In this document: positions 43,201 through 50,772 of the stretch, in pieces
Layout of the letters: every line of letters begins with the position of its first letter
How positions within the stretch are numbered: the first letter of the stretch is position 1
DNA from: AV69 sp963742315
GTDB taxonomy: Bacteria > Verrucomicrobiota > Verrucomicrobiia > Chthoniobacterales > UBA10450
NCBI GenBank assembly: GCA_963742315.1
Contig: CAVULE010000011.1
Location: forward strand, 1-64,000
Length of the DNA stretch: 64,000 nt
Direction of reading: 5' to 3'
Notes under the pieces: generated by a model
What the model was told of the DNA's origin: nothing
The model's database searches: none
The model's input: only the letters and a program-made list of their open reading frames with translations
Translations under genes and position numbers: made by a program

Positions 43201-44214
43201 ATGAATGGTGCATTACTTGGTTTAACTGTCGTCGCAGCTATCGGTGTCGTTCTTTGGGCGTTACTCTTCATTGGAGGCAAACTCATTCATACCAGTCTGG
43301 CGCGCAGGGGAGCTTTAGCTTTGGGGGGGCGGCATATGCCGTCCCGGATTCTTCGCGACCTGGAACCAATAGAAGATCTGGTCGTGGACTTCGTCGAGCA
43401 TTCACCAGATTTGGCTGGTGTCCTCGGCGTCTTAACAGCCACAAATCAGCCAAAGTCGTTCGCTCGGGTCGCGCATGAGATTCGAATTGGTTGCGCCAGA
43501 CCTACCGATTTCCTGATCGCAGCCAGTTCAGCCGCAACGGCTTTATCCATCCTCTTTGTGTCTGGGCTGATCCGGCTGACACGAAGTGGTTTTGTTGCCA
43601 CGAACGTGGGCTGCGAAGTGCACCGACGAATAGAAGGCGCCCCACGTTCAACAGAGCAATTACTTCAGAATCGCGTTGTCGATCGAAGATTAGGAATCAA
43701 CGGGCAAGGAGCGGCCGAGCCACGGACCGCAATGCGCGCTGAAGCCGTGAGCCAAGTTCATGATCGCCAGAGCACCCAGGTCGAGGAAACCAATCATATG
43801 AAGAACCGTAACATTATCATTACCGCGGCCGATCACGCCGAGCTGGAGAAGGTAATTACTTTCACGGGCAAAGTATCTGAGCGCGCCCGCGCTGAGCTCT
43901 ACGCACTCGAAGGCGAGCTGAGGCGCGCAGAGATCGTCACAGCCGAGGCGATAACATCGGATGTCATCACTATGAACAGCCGGGCCGAGTTGGTCGATCT
44001 CGAGACTACCGAGGTCATGCAATTCACTTTAGTTTTGCCACGTGATGCAAAAATTGATGAAGGGAAGATTTCAGTTCTGGCGCCACTGGGGACGGCGATG
44101 TTGGGTTATCGTGTCGGAGATGAGTTTGAATGGCATGTCCCCTACGGAGTTCGGCGGTTGAAGGTCACAAACGTTTATTTTCAGCCCGAAGCGGAACTAA
44201 AGCAGGCGGCATGA
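43201..44214 (+). CDS. Open frame: unknown N-terminal part plus Rnk/GreA-GreB-type C-terminal protein
   Basis: 337 codons without a stop. Residues 200-337, from MKNRNIIITAADHAELEKVI, form a complete Rnk-like protein: a short N-terminal helix pair, then the GreA/GreB C-terminal domain (AELVDLETTEVMQFTLVLPR, LAPLGTAMLGYRVGDEFEWH). Rnk-type proteins bind RNA polymerase through the secondary channel region. An internal ATG at 43798 with AGGAAA 9 bases before it is probably its real start. The N-terminal 200 residues have one membrane helix and a winged-helix-like segment (IRLTRSGFVATNVGCEVHRR), family unknown. They could be a separate gene that has lost its stop. Confidence 0.6.
   Translation: MNGALLGLTVVAAIGVVLWALLFIGGKLIHTSLARRGALALGGRHMPSRILRDLEPIEDLVVDFVEHSPDLAGVLGVLTATNQPKSFARVAHEIRIGCARPTDFLIAASSAATALSILFVSGLIRLTRSGFVATNVGCEVHRRIEGAPRSTEQLLQNRVVDRRLGINGQGAAEPRTAMRAEAVSQVHDRQSTQVEETNHMKNRNIIITAADHAELEKVITFTGKVSERARAELYALEGELRRAEIVTAEAITSDVITMNSRAELVDLETTEVMQFTLVLPRDAKIDEGKISVLAPLGTAMLGYRVGDEFEWHVPYGVRRLKVTNVYFQPEAELKQAA
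43798..44214 (+). CDS. rnk: Rnk-like nucleoside diphosphate kinase regulator / transcription elongation factor domain
   Basis: 138 residues, the separate reading of the C-terminal part of the frame above, started at its own ATG. Its length matches stand-alone Rnk proteins and the domain is complete. Its last 50 bases overlap a transaldolase remnant on the other strand. Confidence 0.6.
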   Translation: MKNRNIIITAADHAELEKVITFTGKVSERARAELYALEGELRRAEIVTAEAITSDVITMNSRAELVDLETTEVMQFTLVLPRDAKIDEGKISVLAPLGTAMLGYRVGDEFEWHVPYGVRRLKVTNVYFQPEAELKQAA

Positions 44215-44371
44215 CCATTTTGTCGAGCGACGCTGCGTAAACCAGGCTGGGATTAGTGGTCGCGTCCTGCGGCCTGAAGACTCGGATGCATTCGAAGTCA
44301 GCGGTATCGGCCACCACTGTGGTGATCTTCTTGATCTGTTCGAGTTGGTTAAGATTTGTGTCCGTGCTCAT
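44165..44371 (-). pseudogene. Transaldolase N-terminal remnant
   Basis: The first about 48 residues match class I transaldolase starts: LNQLEQIKKITTVVADTADF then CIRVFRPQDATTNPSLVYAA, including the DATTNPSL signature. After that the frame reads antisense to the Rnk gene and stops at 44165. The rest of the 320-residue enzyme is missing from the window, so a deletion or rearrangement cut the gene here. Confidence 0.7.
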
Positions 44372-44408
44372 AAGAGTTCGTGACTGGCGAGTCAGCTATG
44401 TCGGCTCT

Positions 44409-45077
44409 TCATGCCGGAAGCCTCCCTTTCAAGTTCTCCGGGTTAAAAGGCCCGGGCGCCGCGATCAATTTCCGCGCGGCCTCTACTTGCTCCCACACAT
44501 TCCAGAGCAATACACCGCGAACGCGGCCGTCCTTTAGATAATAGACGACGCCTTCTTCGTTAGGCCGCTTCCAGTCGGCGAATGTTTCAAGGCGCGAATC
44601 GACTTCGCCGACCGCTTCGTATCCGAGCTCGAACATGTCGGAATAGAAAAAGGGAAGATGATCGTAAGGCTCGATCATGCCCGCCATGTTCCGGCCCGCC
44701 AATCTGCCCATCGAATTCGCATTATCTTCATGCTCGACGCGCATGCGTTTTCCGAGCGCCGGATTGTAGAACGCAGCCACGTCTCCCGCGGCATAGATGT
44801 CGGGATTGCTGGTGCGTAGGAACTCGTCGACAACAACTCCGTTGTCCGTCGTTAGGCCAATCGACTCAGCAAGCTCGATGTTCGGTTCGATCCCAATGCC
44901 CGCCACCACCGCATCGACCACGATCGTCTTCCCGGAAGTCAGTCTTGAGCGCGCGTTGATCGCCGCGTGCTTCGGAAGCAACGACCTTTTCTCCCGGCAC
45001 CAGCTCAACTCCTTTTTGCTTGTAAATGCCGGAGACATAACGAGCCAGGTCGCGCGGGAAGAGACGTTCGCCAACAT
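44409..45077 (-). CDS. FAD-dependent pyridine nucleotide oxidoreductase, C-terminal part of split gene
   Basis: Continues the protein encoded at 44866-45585. True sequence begins near TSGKTIVVDAVVAGIGIEPN and includes the second FAD motif NPDIYAAGDVAAF and the reductase C-terminal domain (YEAVGEVDSRLETFADWKRP, GRVRGVLLWNVWEQVEAARK). Joining needs one base removed near 44938. Read as one gene, it spans 44409-45585 with about 392 codons. Confidence 0.8.
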   Translation of the reverse strand: MLANVSSRATWLVMSPAFTSKKELSWCREKRSLLPKHAAINARSRLTSGKTIVVDAVVAGIGIEPNIELAESIGLTTDNGVVVDEFLRTSNPDIYAAGDVAAFYNPALGKRMRVEHEDNANSMGRLAGRNMAGMIEPYDHLPFFYSDMFELGYEAVGEVDSRLETFADWKRPNEEGVVYYLKDGRVRGVLLWNVWEQVEAARKLIAAPGPFNPENLKGRLPA

Positions 45078-45585
45078 CGTGGCCGGGAAAAATCAGCGTG
45101 ACTTTCTTCTCATTCATAGTGAGGGCCGCGGCGATTTCGCTCCCGATGAACCCGCCGCCAATGACGGCGAAGCGCTCGCGCTTTTCGCTCAGCGCACGCA
45201 GGCGCCGGTAATCCGCGAGGGTGCGAAAATAGATAATCTGATCGTCAGCGAACGGAAGACGACGAGGCGTGCCGCCGGTGGCCAGGAGAAGTTTTTCATA
45301 GGTAAAAACGTTTCCGTTGCTGTCGATCACGCGCTTTTCCCTGGGAACGATCTCTTTGATCACGCGACCCAGATGCAGCTCCGGCGCTTTCCCTTTCGTC
45401 TTGCGCCAAATCCCATCCAGCGGCTCGCCCTTCCACAATCCTTTCGATAGAGGCGGACGATTGTAGGGAGCGTCCGGCTCGGCGCTGACAATCCCGATGC
45501 TGCCAGTCGCATCGACTTCACGGATGCCATCGACGGCGGCGGCCGCAGTCATTCCACCGCCGATGATTAAATATTGATAGTTCAT
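44866..45585 (-). CDS. FAD-dependent pyridine nucleotide oxidoreductase (AIF/ferredoxin reductase-like), N-terminal part
   Basis: FAD-binding YLIIGGGMTAAAAVDGIREV, NAD-binding FAVIGGGFIGSEIAAAL, and linking motif LLLATGGTPRRLPF place it with apoptosis-inducing-factor-like and BenA/ferredoxin reductases. The last 25 residues of this frame are out of phase. It follows the DoxX-like gene by 6 bases, so the pair is an operon under the 46034-46061 operator. Confidence 0.85.
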   Translation of the reverse strand: MNYQYLIIGGGMTAAAAVDGIREVDATGSIGIVSAEPDAPYNRPPLSKGLWKGEPLDGIWRKTKGKAPELHLGRVIKEIVPREKRVIDSNGNVFTYEKLLLATGGTPRRLPFADDQIIYFRTLADYRRLRALSEKRERFAVIGGGFIGSEIAAALTMNEKKVTLIFPGHDVGERLFPRDLARYVSGIYKQKGVELVPGEKVVASEARGDQRALKTDFREDDRGRCGGGGHWDRTEHRAC

Positions 45586-45591
45586 GATTCG

Positions 45592-46002
45592 TTAGGCCCG
45601 GGCGAATTGCTGACTCAGCCGCGCCAGAGCCAGCGCACCGAGAAACAAACCGAAGTCGCGCAAGGCGATGTCAAAATAACCGGGAATGAGCAGCAGATTC
45701 GCGATGATCACTACCAGCCACGCCGCGACCACGTAGGCGAAGATGCGCGGTTTCAACGCAACTCCGATGCCGGCGATGATTTCAATCACGCCGACCACCA
45801 GCATCAAATTATGGCCGCCGATCGGTGATAGTTGGGCGACTACTGCTGGCAGATACTGATCCCAGTTGACGAGCAGGTGGAAGAACTTGTCCAGGCCGGC
45901 GAGAATCGGCGCTGCGATAAAGGCAACCTGCAGGATGCGGAATGCCTGATAAGCGGGTGAAGCGGACTGCTGAGCCGCTGTGTTGGATAGGGTCGTATTC
46001 AT
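45592..46002 (-). CDS. DoxX-like membrane protein
   Basis: 136 residues, four helices (RILQVAFIAAPILAGLDKFF, NLMLVVGVIEIIAGIGVALK, VVAAWLVVIIANLLLIPGYF, FGLFLGALALARLSQQFARA). The pattern LAGLDKFFHLLVNWDQYLP resembles the DoxX/tryptophan-rich membrane-protein group linked to redox and thiol stress. First gene of the operon with the FAD reductase; the operator starts 32 bases upstream. Confidence 0.7.
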   Translation of the reverse strand: MNTTLSNTAAQQSASPAYQAFRILQVAFIAAPILAGLDKFFHLLVNWDQYLPAVVAQLSPIGGHNLMLVVGVIEIIAGIGVALKPRIFAYVVAAWLVVIIANLLLIPGYFDIALRDFGLFLGALALARLSQQFARA

Positions 46003-46033
46003 GGTTGTGACTGGCAGGTTGGACCATTGCAGA

Positions 46034-46061
46034 TAATAGTCAAGAAATATATTGACTTATT
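46034..46061. promoter_or_regulatory. Operator A: dyad with 8-base spacer between doxX-like and folE
   Basis: TAATAGTCAA, 8 bases, TTGACTTATT. The right arm is identical to that of the site before the SufR-like regulator gene (49412-49439), with the same spacing. It lies 32 bases from the doxX-like start and 25 from the folE start, so it could control both. Confidence 0.6.
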
Positions 46062-46085
46062 CTTTAAGAGGTCTTTTATCCAGAT

Positions 46086-46895
46086 ATGTCCACTACCAAT
46101 TGCAGTCGTTTTCCGACCATCAGTGCAGCCAATGGCTCTCCGCCCGCCCGTTTGAACGGATCGTCGGAAACTCCATTCGCCCTGCAAACGTTCCGCTCTT
46201 TTGCTTCCCGGCTTCGCCGTCCCTTAACCTCGATCCTCGCACAATTTAGCGCCAGCCCGTCGATCGCATCTGATCGACTCGGTTATCCGCCACTGCCGAC
46301 ACCGCGGCGGACTGAAGTTCCGTTACCACCGGTGAATCTCGCGCTCGTCGACTCGGAAGAGCTGATCCGCGAAATTCTGGTTCGGATTGGTGAAGATCCG
46401 GATCGGGAAGGTTTGCAACAGACTCCAGCCCGGATCGTTCGTTCCTGGGAAGAAATTTACGGAGGTTACGAACAGCGTGCGGAGGAAATCCTCGTCACTC
46501 AATTTTGCGCCGGGAAGTACGATGAAATGGTTTTGCTGCGCGACGTCGAATTCTACTCAACGTGTGAGCATCACATGCTCCCCTTTTATGGGAAAGCACA
46601 CATCGCTTATCTGCCGAACAACAAGATTGTCGGGCTATCGAAATTGGCACGACTACTCGAGATGCATGCGCGACGGCTCCAAGTACAGGAGCGTCTCACC
46701 CAAGAGGTGGCGACGGATTTGCAAAGGATTTTGCAACCCAAAGGAGTAGCCGTGATGATCGAGGGGAAACATCAGTGCATGTGTTGCCGTGGAGTGCGCA
46801 AAAAGGAAGGCACGATGGTTACCTCCTGCTTGTTGGGCGCTTTCAAAGAGAACCTTGCCACTCGTAGCGAATTTCTGGCGTTGGCGAAAAACTGA
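46086..46895 (+). CDS. folE: GTP cyclohydrolase I
   Basis: The catalytic domain (about 185 residues) has the zinc ligands in EFYSTCEHHMLPFYGKAHIA and KHQCMCCRGVRKKEGTMVTS, and the GTP-binding IVGLSKLARLLEMHARRLQV. It makes 7,8-dihydroneopterin triphosphate, the first step to folate and related pterins. An N-terminal extension of about 80 residues, Ser/Pro-rich, is not part of the family; translation may start later, for example near residue 80 (PVNLALVDSEELIREIL). Confidence 0.9.
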   Translation: MSTTNCSRFPTISAANGSPPARLNGSSETPFALQTFRSFASRLRRPLTSILAQFSASPSIASDRLGYPPLPTPRRTEVPLPPVNLALVDSEELIREILVRIGEDPDREGLQQTPARIVRSWEEIYGGYEQRAEEILVTQFCAGKYDEMVLLRDVEFYSTCEHHMLPFYGKAHIAYLPNNKIVGLSKLARLLEMHARRLQVQERLTQEVATDLQRILQPKGVAVMIEGKHQCMCCRGVRKKEGTMVTSCLLGAFKENLATRSEFLALAKN

Positions 46896-46950
46896 TGCAG
46901 TCGGAAATACGCCAAGAACAGCGAAATTTCCGAAATGAAGCGCGATTAAT

Positions 46951-47198
46951 ATGAAAATAACCCTCTACCGAAAATCCGGCTGTCCCTGGTCGGCCGCCGT
47001 TATGGGCTTTCTGAACGAGCTGAACATTCCTTACGAGATTAAGAATGTGACGACCAATCCCGTCTACGCCAAGGAAGTCGAGGCGCTTTCGGGCCAGAGT
47101 AAGAGCCCAACGCTCGACATCGATGGCGCTATTTCTGCCCGGATGCCAGCGTGGAAGACGTGGCAAAGGCTTTGGAAGAACGAGGGATCGTTATTTAA
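46951..47198 (+). CDS. Monothiol glutaredoxin-like protein (frameshifted)
   Basis: Reads MKITLYRKSGCPWSAAVMGF, ELNIPYEIKNVTTNPVYAKE and SKSPTLDIDG, a thioredoxin fold with active site CPWS and the cis-proline in SPTLDIDG. After residue 60 the raw frame drifts; another frame continues PDASVEDVAKALEERGIVI to a stop at 47198, giving an 82-residue protein if one base is supplied near 47135. It should reduce disulfides or bind Fe-S clusters. Convergent with the DNA glycosylase. Confidence 0.75.
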
Positions 47199-47708
47199 TC
47201 CGAGACTGGCTCGTTTCAGTTCTTTCAACTCTTCGACGCGGACTGACGCTGGACCGCGGATGGGAAAGTGCATGAGATAAACTGGCACGCCGTCGATTTC
47301 GGTTTGCCAGCCCCAATCGCATTTCCGCGTCCGGTAAAACGTGTTGAAGGCAATCTTGCCGATGAAGCAAACGACGCGCGGTTTGCAGCTCCGAATGATT
47401 TTCAACGCACGCCTGATCCCAGCCTCTTCCTCACCTTTCTTCAACATAGTCACATCCACGGTGGGACGGTCCACCAGATTGACGAAATTCAGTCCGTATT
47501 CCGGCAGGAATTTCTTCTCATAGATCCTCTTGAGCGACTGGTCATTTCTCAGATCCTTTTCTGCTTCCTGGAGTAAGCCGGCTCGATTGAGCAAATACCA
47601 AAACATCTTGTTGTTTGAAAAGGGAACGCCACGCCGATACGAACCGGGATGTGGATTGATCCCGACAAACAAAACTCTCGCATCCTTTGATGTCTTGTAG
47701 GCGATCAT
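47064..47708 (-). CDS. Mismatch-specific uracil/thymine DNA glycosylase (MUG/TDG type)
   Basis: Starts at ATG 47708, overlapping the DUF488 stop as ATGA. Active-site motif VLFVGINPHPGSYRRGVPFS, then NKMFWYLLNRAGLL, NFVNLVDRPT and the second motif YLMHFPIRGPASV, all from the MUG branch of uracil-DNA glycosylases. It removes U or T from G mismatches. The last about 45 residues run antisense across the glutaredoxin gene and are not family-like; the true stop is probably near 47195 in another frame. Confidence 0.85.
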   Translation of the reverse strand: MIAYKTSKDARVLFVGINPHPGSYRRGVPFSNNKMFWYLLNRAGLLQEAEKDLRNDQSLKRIYEKKFLPEYGLNFVNLVDRPTVDVTMLKKGEEEAGIRRALKIIRSCKPRVVCFIGKIAFNTFYRTRKCDWGWQTEIDGVPVYLMHFPIRGPASVRVEELKELKRASLGLNNDPSFFQSLCHVFHAGIRAEIAPSMSSVGLLLWPESASTSLA

Positions 47709-48295
47709 TGTGTCCTGGGCGTCCGCTCTTTCTTTCCAGTCGATATTCTTTTCTTCGGTCGCGACGAATTCTCCGCCGGATACGTAACGGTGCTGCCTCG
47801 GACGTGCGCGAAGGGAGTTAGCGTATGAAGTCGGCGCTGTTTCAGACTCATAATGTCCTCGGTGCGAATTCCGCGAACGGTTAAGGCGTCGCCGATGAGC
47901 GAGCGATGACAGCGCCACGGCACCGCTTCGGCGCACATCAATGCGATCCGGTGCTCCTTCGCGAGTTGAATCAATTCTTCGATTTGTTTCTCAAATTCCG
48001 GCGTCTGCATGTAATCGGCATAGCCTCGAAAAGATGCATTCCGCCAACCGGCGTTGACCGAATCATGTTTTGCATGCCGCAGGCCGCCGAGACCCGGCAT
48101 GTGAACGTACCCGATGCCGGCTTTCTTCAGTGAGTCGGGCAGCGAGTCCTCGTTAAACTGAGGATTGTGCCGGGAGCGCGGAATCGTCCGCACATCGACA
48201 ACCAACGTTACCGCGTGCGCTTTGAGCAGCGCGATAAATTCGTCGAGCGTGCGAGTCGAATGTCCAATCGTTAGGACGATCGGCGAACATTTCAC
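47705..48295 (-). CDS. DUF488 family protein
   Basis: About 196 residues from a GTG 5 bases after the DoxX-family stop. Family motifs: VLTIGHSTRTLDEFIALLKA, VVDVRTIPRSRHNPQFNEDS, YVHMPGLGGLR and MCAEAVPWRCHRSLIGDAL with the conserved cysteine and histidine. Biochemical role unknown; genome context in many bacteria links it to DNA repair and oxidative stress, as here with the glycosylase. A second, shorter DUF488 protein is at 61169-61525. Confidence 0.85.
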   Translation of the reverse strand: MKCSPIVLTIGHSTRTLDEFIALLKAHAVTLVVDVRTIPRSRHNPQFNEDSLPDSLKKAGIGYVHMPGLGGLRHAKHDSVNAGWRNASFRGYADYMQTPEFEKQIEELIQLAKEHRIALMCAEAVPWRCHRSLIGDALTVRGIRTEDIMSLKQRRLHTLTPFAHVRGSTVTYPAENSSRPKKRISTGKKERTPRTQ

Positions 48296-48300
48296 CGCGG

Positions 48301-48795
48301 TCACGATCGCTGTGGAAGCGCTGCCGTTGCAGCCAGGTAAAAGGCCGCGGTCGCCCCGACATAGACGGAGTAACCCAACGGCGCTTTGATTCCTAAGGCG
48401 AAGGTCATGGTAAGAGCGAATAACAGGAGAAGGGCGCCACTGGCGAGTGCGGTGTAGCGCGGCCACGCGTCAATCAATAGGAGGAGGGCGAGTGCCGTTT
48501 CGGCCAGTGTGGCAATCGCACCCACGATCGGTATGAGTGAAGCGGGCAGAAACCAATTGAGCCTGCCGGTGTAGGTCAAAAAATGTGACCAATCGCCCCA
48601 GGCTACGCCCGGTGTACCCGGCATTCCCCAAAGACCGAAACGATCCGCGACGGCTGACAAAAAACCGGCCGCTAGAGCCACGCGAAGAGCAGTAGCTGCA
48701 AAGCGCGTGAGCCGGGCTGACTGGAGAAATCTGTTCACTTGAAGCAAGACCGATCGATTAACGGATCTCGAAGCGGCATGATGGAGTGCTCCCAT
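48301..48795 (-). CDS. DoxX family membrane protein
   Basis: 164 residues with four helices (TALRVALAAGFLSAVADRFG, IPIVGAIATLAETALALLLL, YTALASGALLLLFALTMTFA, YVGATAAFYLAATAALP) and family pattern SAVADRFGLWG with TYTGRLNWFLP. It overlaps the regulator gene by 38 bases, so translation may really start downstream of residue 14. The operon order is regulator, DoxX, DUF488, DNA glycosylase. Confidence 0.75.
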   Translation of the reverse strand: MGALHHAASRSVNRSVLLQVNRFLQSARLTRFAATALRVALAAGFLSAVADRFGLWGMPGTPGVAWGDWSHFLTYTGRLNWFLPASLIPIVGAIATLAETALALLLLIDAWPRYTALASGALLLLFALTMTFALGIKAPLGYSVYVGATAAFYLAATAALPQRS

Positions 48796-49387
48796 GAATG
48801 CAGCACTCTTTTACGGGGGCGCCGATGATCTCGCTGAGCAACGTCTCTGCAATGAGACAGGCTTCGGGGTGACGACTCGTTGCAGCCGCCAGCGGGCATC
48901 CGTGGCCACGAATGAAATGTTTGCCCTCGCTCTTTTCAAAGGTCGCTGATCCTCCGAGGTCTTTGAGGATACGCAAAGCCGCTTCAATTCTCTTGTTCCG
49001 TGATTTGCCTTTCACCTCGAGGAGATGATTATCAGCCACTCTTTTTCCCACTTCTCGCATAGCGGCGCGAAGCTCCTTCGGGCTTAACTGTTTTGAAATG
49101 ACAATGAGAATGAGATCGAGCAGGACACCGTACGACTTCGGGAAAATCTGCTCAGCTTCCGGCGTGAGCGCATATGTCGCGTGCGGTTTTCTGAAACCGG
49201 GCTGCGTTCCGGATTGATGGGCAAGCCCGTCGCGTTCCAAGCTCAAAAGATGGGCCCGCACCGCGTTGTCGGTTAAATCCAAAGCAGCCGCCAACTCATT
49301 CACGGTTTGTTCCTTCGTCCGCAGCAAATCGAGAATTTTTCCGCGCGTGCTTTCCATCAGGCGCGCCCGCCACCCAGTTGTTTTCAT
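48758..49387 (-). CDS. SufR/ArsR-like iron-sulfur transcription regulator
   Basis: 209 residues. N-terminal winged helix (RGKILDLLRTKEQTVNELAA, LDLTDNAVRAHLLSLERDGL), middle helices, and a C-terminal cysteine cluster CPLAAATSRHPEAC with CCIHGSTPSC, the layout of SufR-type regulators that bind a 4Fe-4S cluster. Such proteins repress genes until the cluster is lost to oxidants or iron shortage. A dyad operator lies 25 bases before the start and recurs twice elsewhere in the window, so I propose autoregulation and a small regulon. Confidence 0.85.
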   Translation of the reverse strand: MKTTGWRARLMESTRGKILDLLRTKEQTVNELAAALDLTDNAVRAHLLSLERDGLAHQSGTQPGFRKPHATYALTPEAEQIFPKSYGVLLDLILIVISKQLSPKELRAAMREVGKRVADNHLLEVKGKSRNKRIEAALRILKDLGGSATFEKSEGKHFIRGHGCPLAAATSRHPEACLIAETLLSEIIGAPVKECCIHGSTPSCRFEIR

Positions 49388-49411
49388 AGGCTAATCATCG
49401 GACAAATCGGG

Positions 49412-49439
49412 AATAACTCAAACATATATTTGACTTATT
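49412..49439. promoter_or_regulatory. Operator B: best copy of the regulator dyad
   Basis: AATAACTCAA, 8 bases, TTGACTTATT: 9 of 10 positions are complementary between the arms. Placed between the regulator (start at 49387) and the divergent 27-residue microprotein gene (49494). Confidence 0.65.
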
Positions 49440-49493
49440 GTGCTTTCGAGACGAAGGCTTCTCAGCCAGTCATCAACCGTCAATCTACAAGCA

Positions 49494-49577
49494 ATGCCCT
49501 ATCTCGTCGCCATCGCAACGGCCAGTCTCCTCGCAATCGGCGCTTTCGTCGTTCATCGAATCCTCCCAAAACAATGA
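49494..49577 (+). CDS. Putative 27-residue membrane microprotein
   Basis: MPYLVAIATASLLAIGAFVV then HRILPKQ: a single hydrophobic helix with a basic C-terminal end, divergent from the regulator gene and 55 bases past operator B. Same length and plan as the microprotein at 4738-4821. No strong ribosome site. Its place in the regulon suggests a small partner of a membrane protein, but this is inference. Confidence 0.4.
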   Translation: MPYLVAIATASLLAIGAFVVHRILPKQ

Positions 49578-49681
49578 ACCGGTATGCTACACATAATCAA
49601 AAGCTATCAATGTGATTCAATCTAAGTAATGGCCAATGATATCTGCGCGACCGCAATGTTGGAATAGGAAGGCATAAATTT

Positions 49682-50080
49682 ATGAATATTGGACACAAAC
49701 ATTGGACCATCGCTAAAGGATGGATTTCGCCGCTCGGTGAATGAAACAGTTGCCTTCCTAAATACTTCTCTCCAGGAGGCGCATGTTCAGATTTTCATTT
49801 ACTACAGCAACCGTGATCCGGTGGGCCCCTATCATCTCGATCGTACCTGCCGGAGCGAATGAGCCGGGTTCGGTTCGATCGCCTAACGGACCCGGAACCA
49901 ATTCCGCGTGCGACTGAATACGCCAGCACAATCGAGTCCGACGTTCCGATTGTGGTGCAGTACCCAGGACGCGTTTCCGAAGAAATGGCTGAAGCGGTTA
50001 CGAGGCTACAAGAAATGAATGAGTCTCTAATCCAGCTCACGGACGATGAACCCGATGATGCATTAGCAAGCGAAGCGTAG
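49682..50080 (+). pseudogene. Second sensory rhodopsin transducer (ASRT) copy, broken
   Basis: Pieces in three frames match the intact paralogue at 25892: MNIGHKHWTIAKGWI, then ETVAFLNTSLQEAHVQIFIY with YSNRDPVGPYHL, then RFDRLTDPEPIPRATEYAST and ESDVPIVVQY. About eight residues (the WSHGP region) are missing, and there are at least two shifts. The last piece, open from 49859, goes on into a distinct acidic tail ending in DDEPDDALASEA. Deletion as well as frameshifts points to real decay here. Confidence 0.7.
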
Positions 50081-50102
50081 TTTAACGAGAAAGAAAGATA
50101 TT

Positions 50103-50772
50103 ATGTTACACAGCATTCAACAACGTTACGGAGAGAAACTGCGGGCCACCGACGGCGAGATTGGGCACGTCAGAGACTTCTACTTCGACGATAAAAATTG
50201 GACCGTGCGCTATCTCGTCGCTGACACCGGTCGGATGGCTCAGCGGTCGCCAGGTGCTGATTTCTCCGCATGCACTGGGTCATCTTTATCCGCAAGGAAA
50301 AGTGCTTCTCGTTAATCTCACCCGGGAGCAAATCGAAAAGAGCCCGTCCATCGATGAGCACAAGCCCGTGTCGCGCCAGCACGAAGAGGAATATCACCGG
50401 TACTACGGCTATCCATACTACGCGGAATCGTGGCCGCTGTGGGGTCTGGCGAGTTATCCGGTAGTCGCCCCTCCGCCACCTCCGACTGCCGCAAAGACAC
50501 ATGGAGTCGATTCACATCTTCGCAGCACACGAGTTGTAAAAGGCTACAACGTCGAAGCAAGTGATGGAGCGATCGGCGAGGTGGCTGACTTCTTGATCAG
50601 CGGAAGAAGTTGGGTGCTTCGTGAAATCGTGGTCGAATCGGGACATTGGTACTCTGGGAAAGAAATCCACATACCCACTGAGAAGATTTCTCGGATCAGC
50701 TACAACGAATCCACTGTTTACGTGGACTCGACGAAAGCGGCGATAATGGAGGCGGCGCAGGTGGCCGCGTGA
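50103..50772 (+). CDS. PRC-barrel domain protein (one frameshift)
   Basis: About 222 residues with two PRC-barrel units: EKLRATDGEIGHVRDFYFDD with WTVRYLVADTG, then, in a second frame, WLSGRQVLISPHALGH, and later YNVEASDGAIGEVADFLISG with WVLREIVVESGHWYSGKEIH. A His/Tyr/Pro-rich linker (EYHRYYGYPYYAES) separates them. One base removed near 50233 joins the frames. The largest open part is 50161-50772. Such proteins are general stress or RNA/photosystem-related scaffolds; role here unknown. Confidence 0.75.

Noticed and set aside
47064..47195. C-terminal extension of the DNA glycosylase
   Set aside because: The last 45 residues lie exactly antisense to the glutaredoxin gene and do not match the family; a nearby stop in another frame is more likely the true end.
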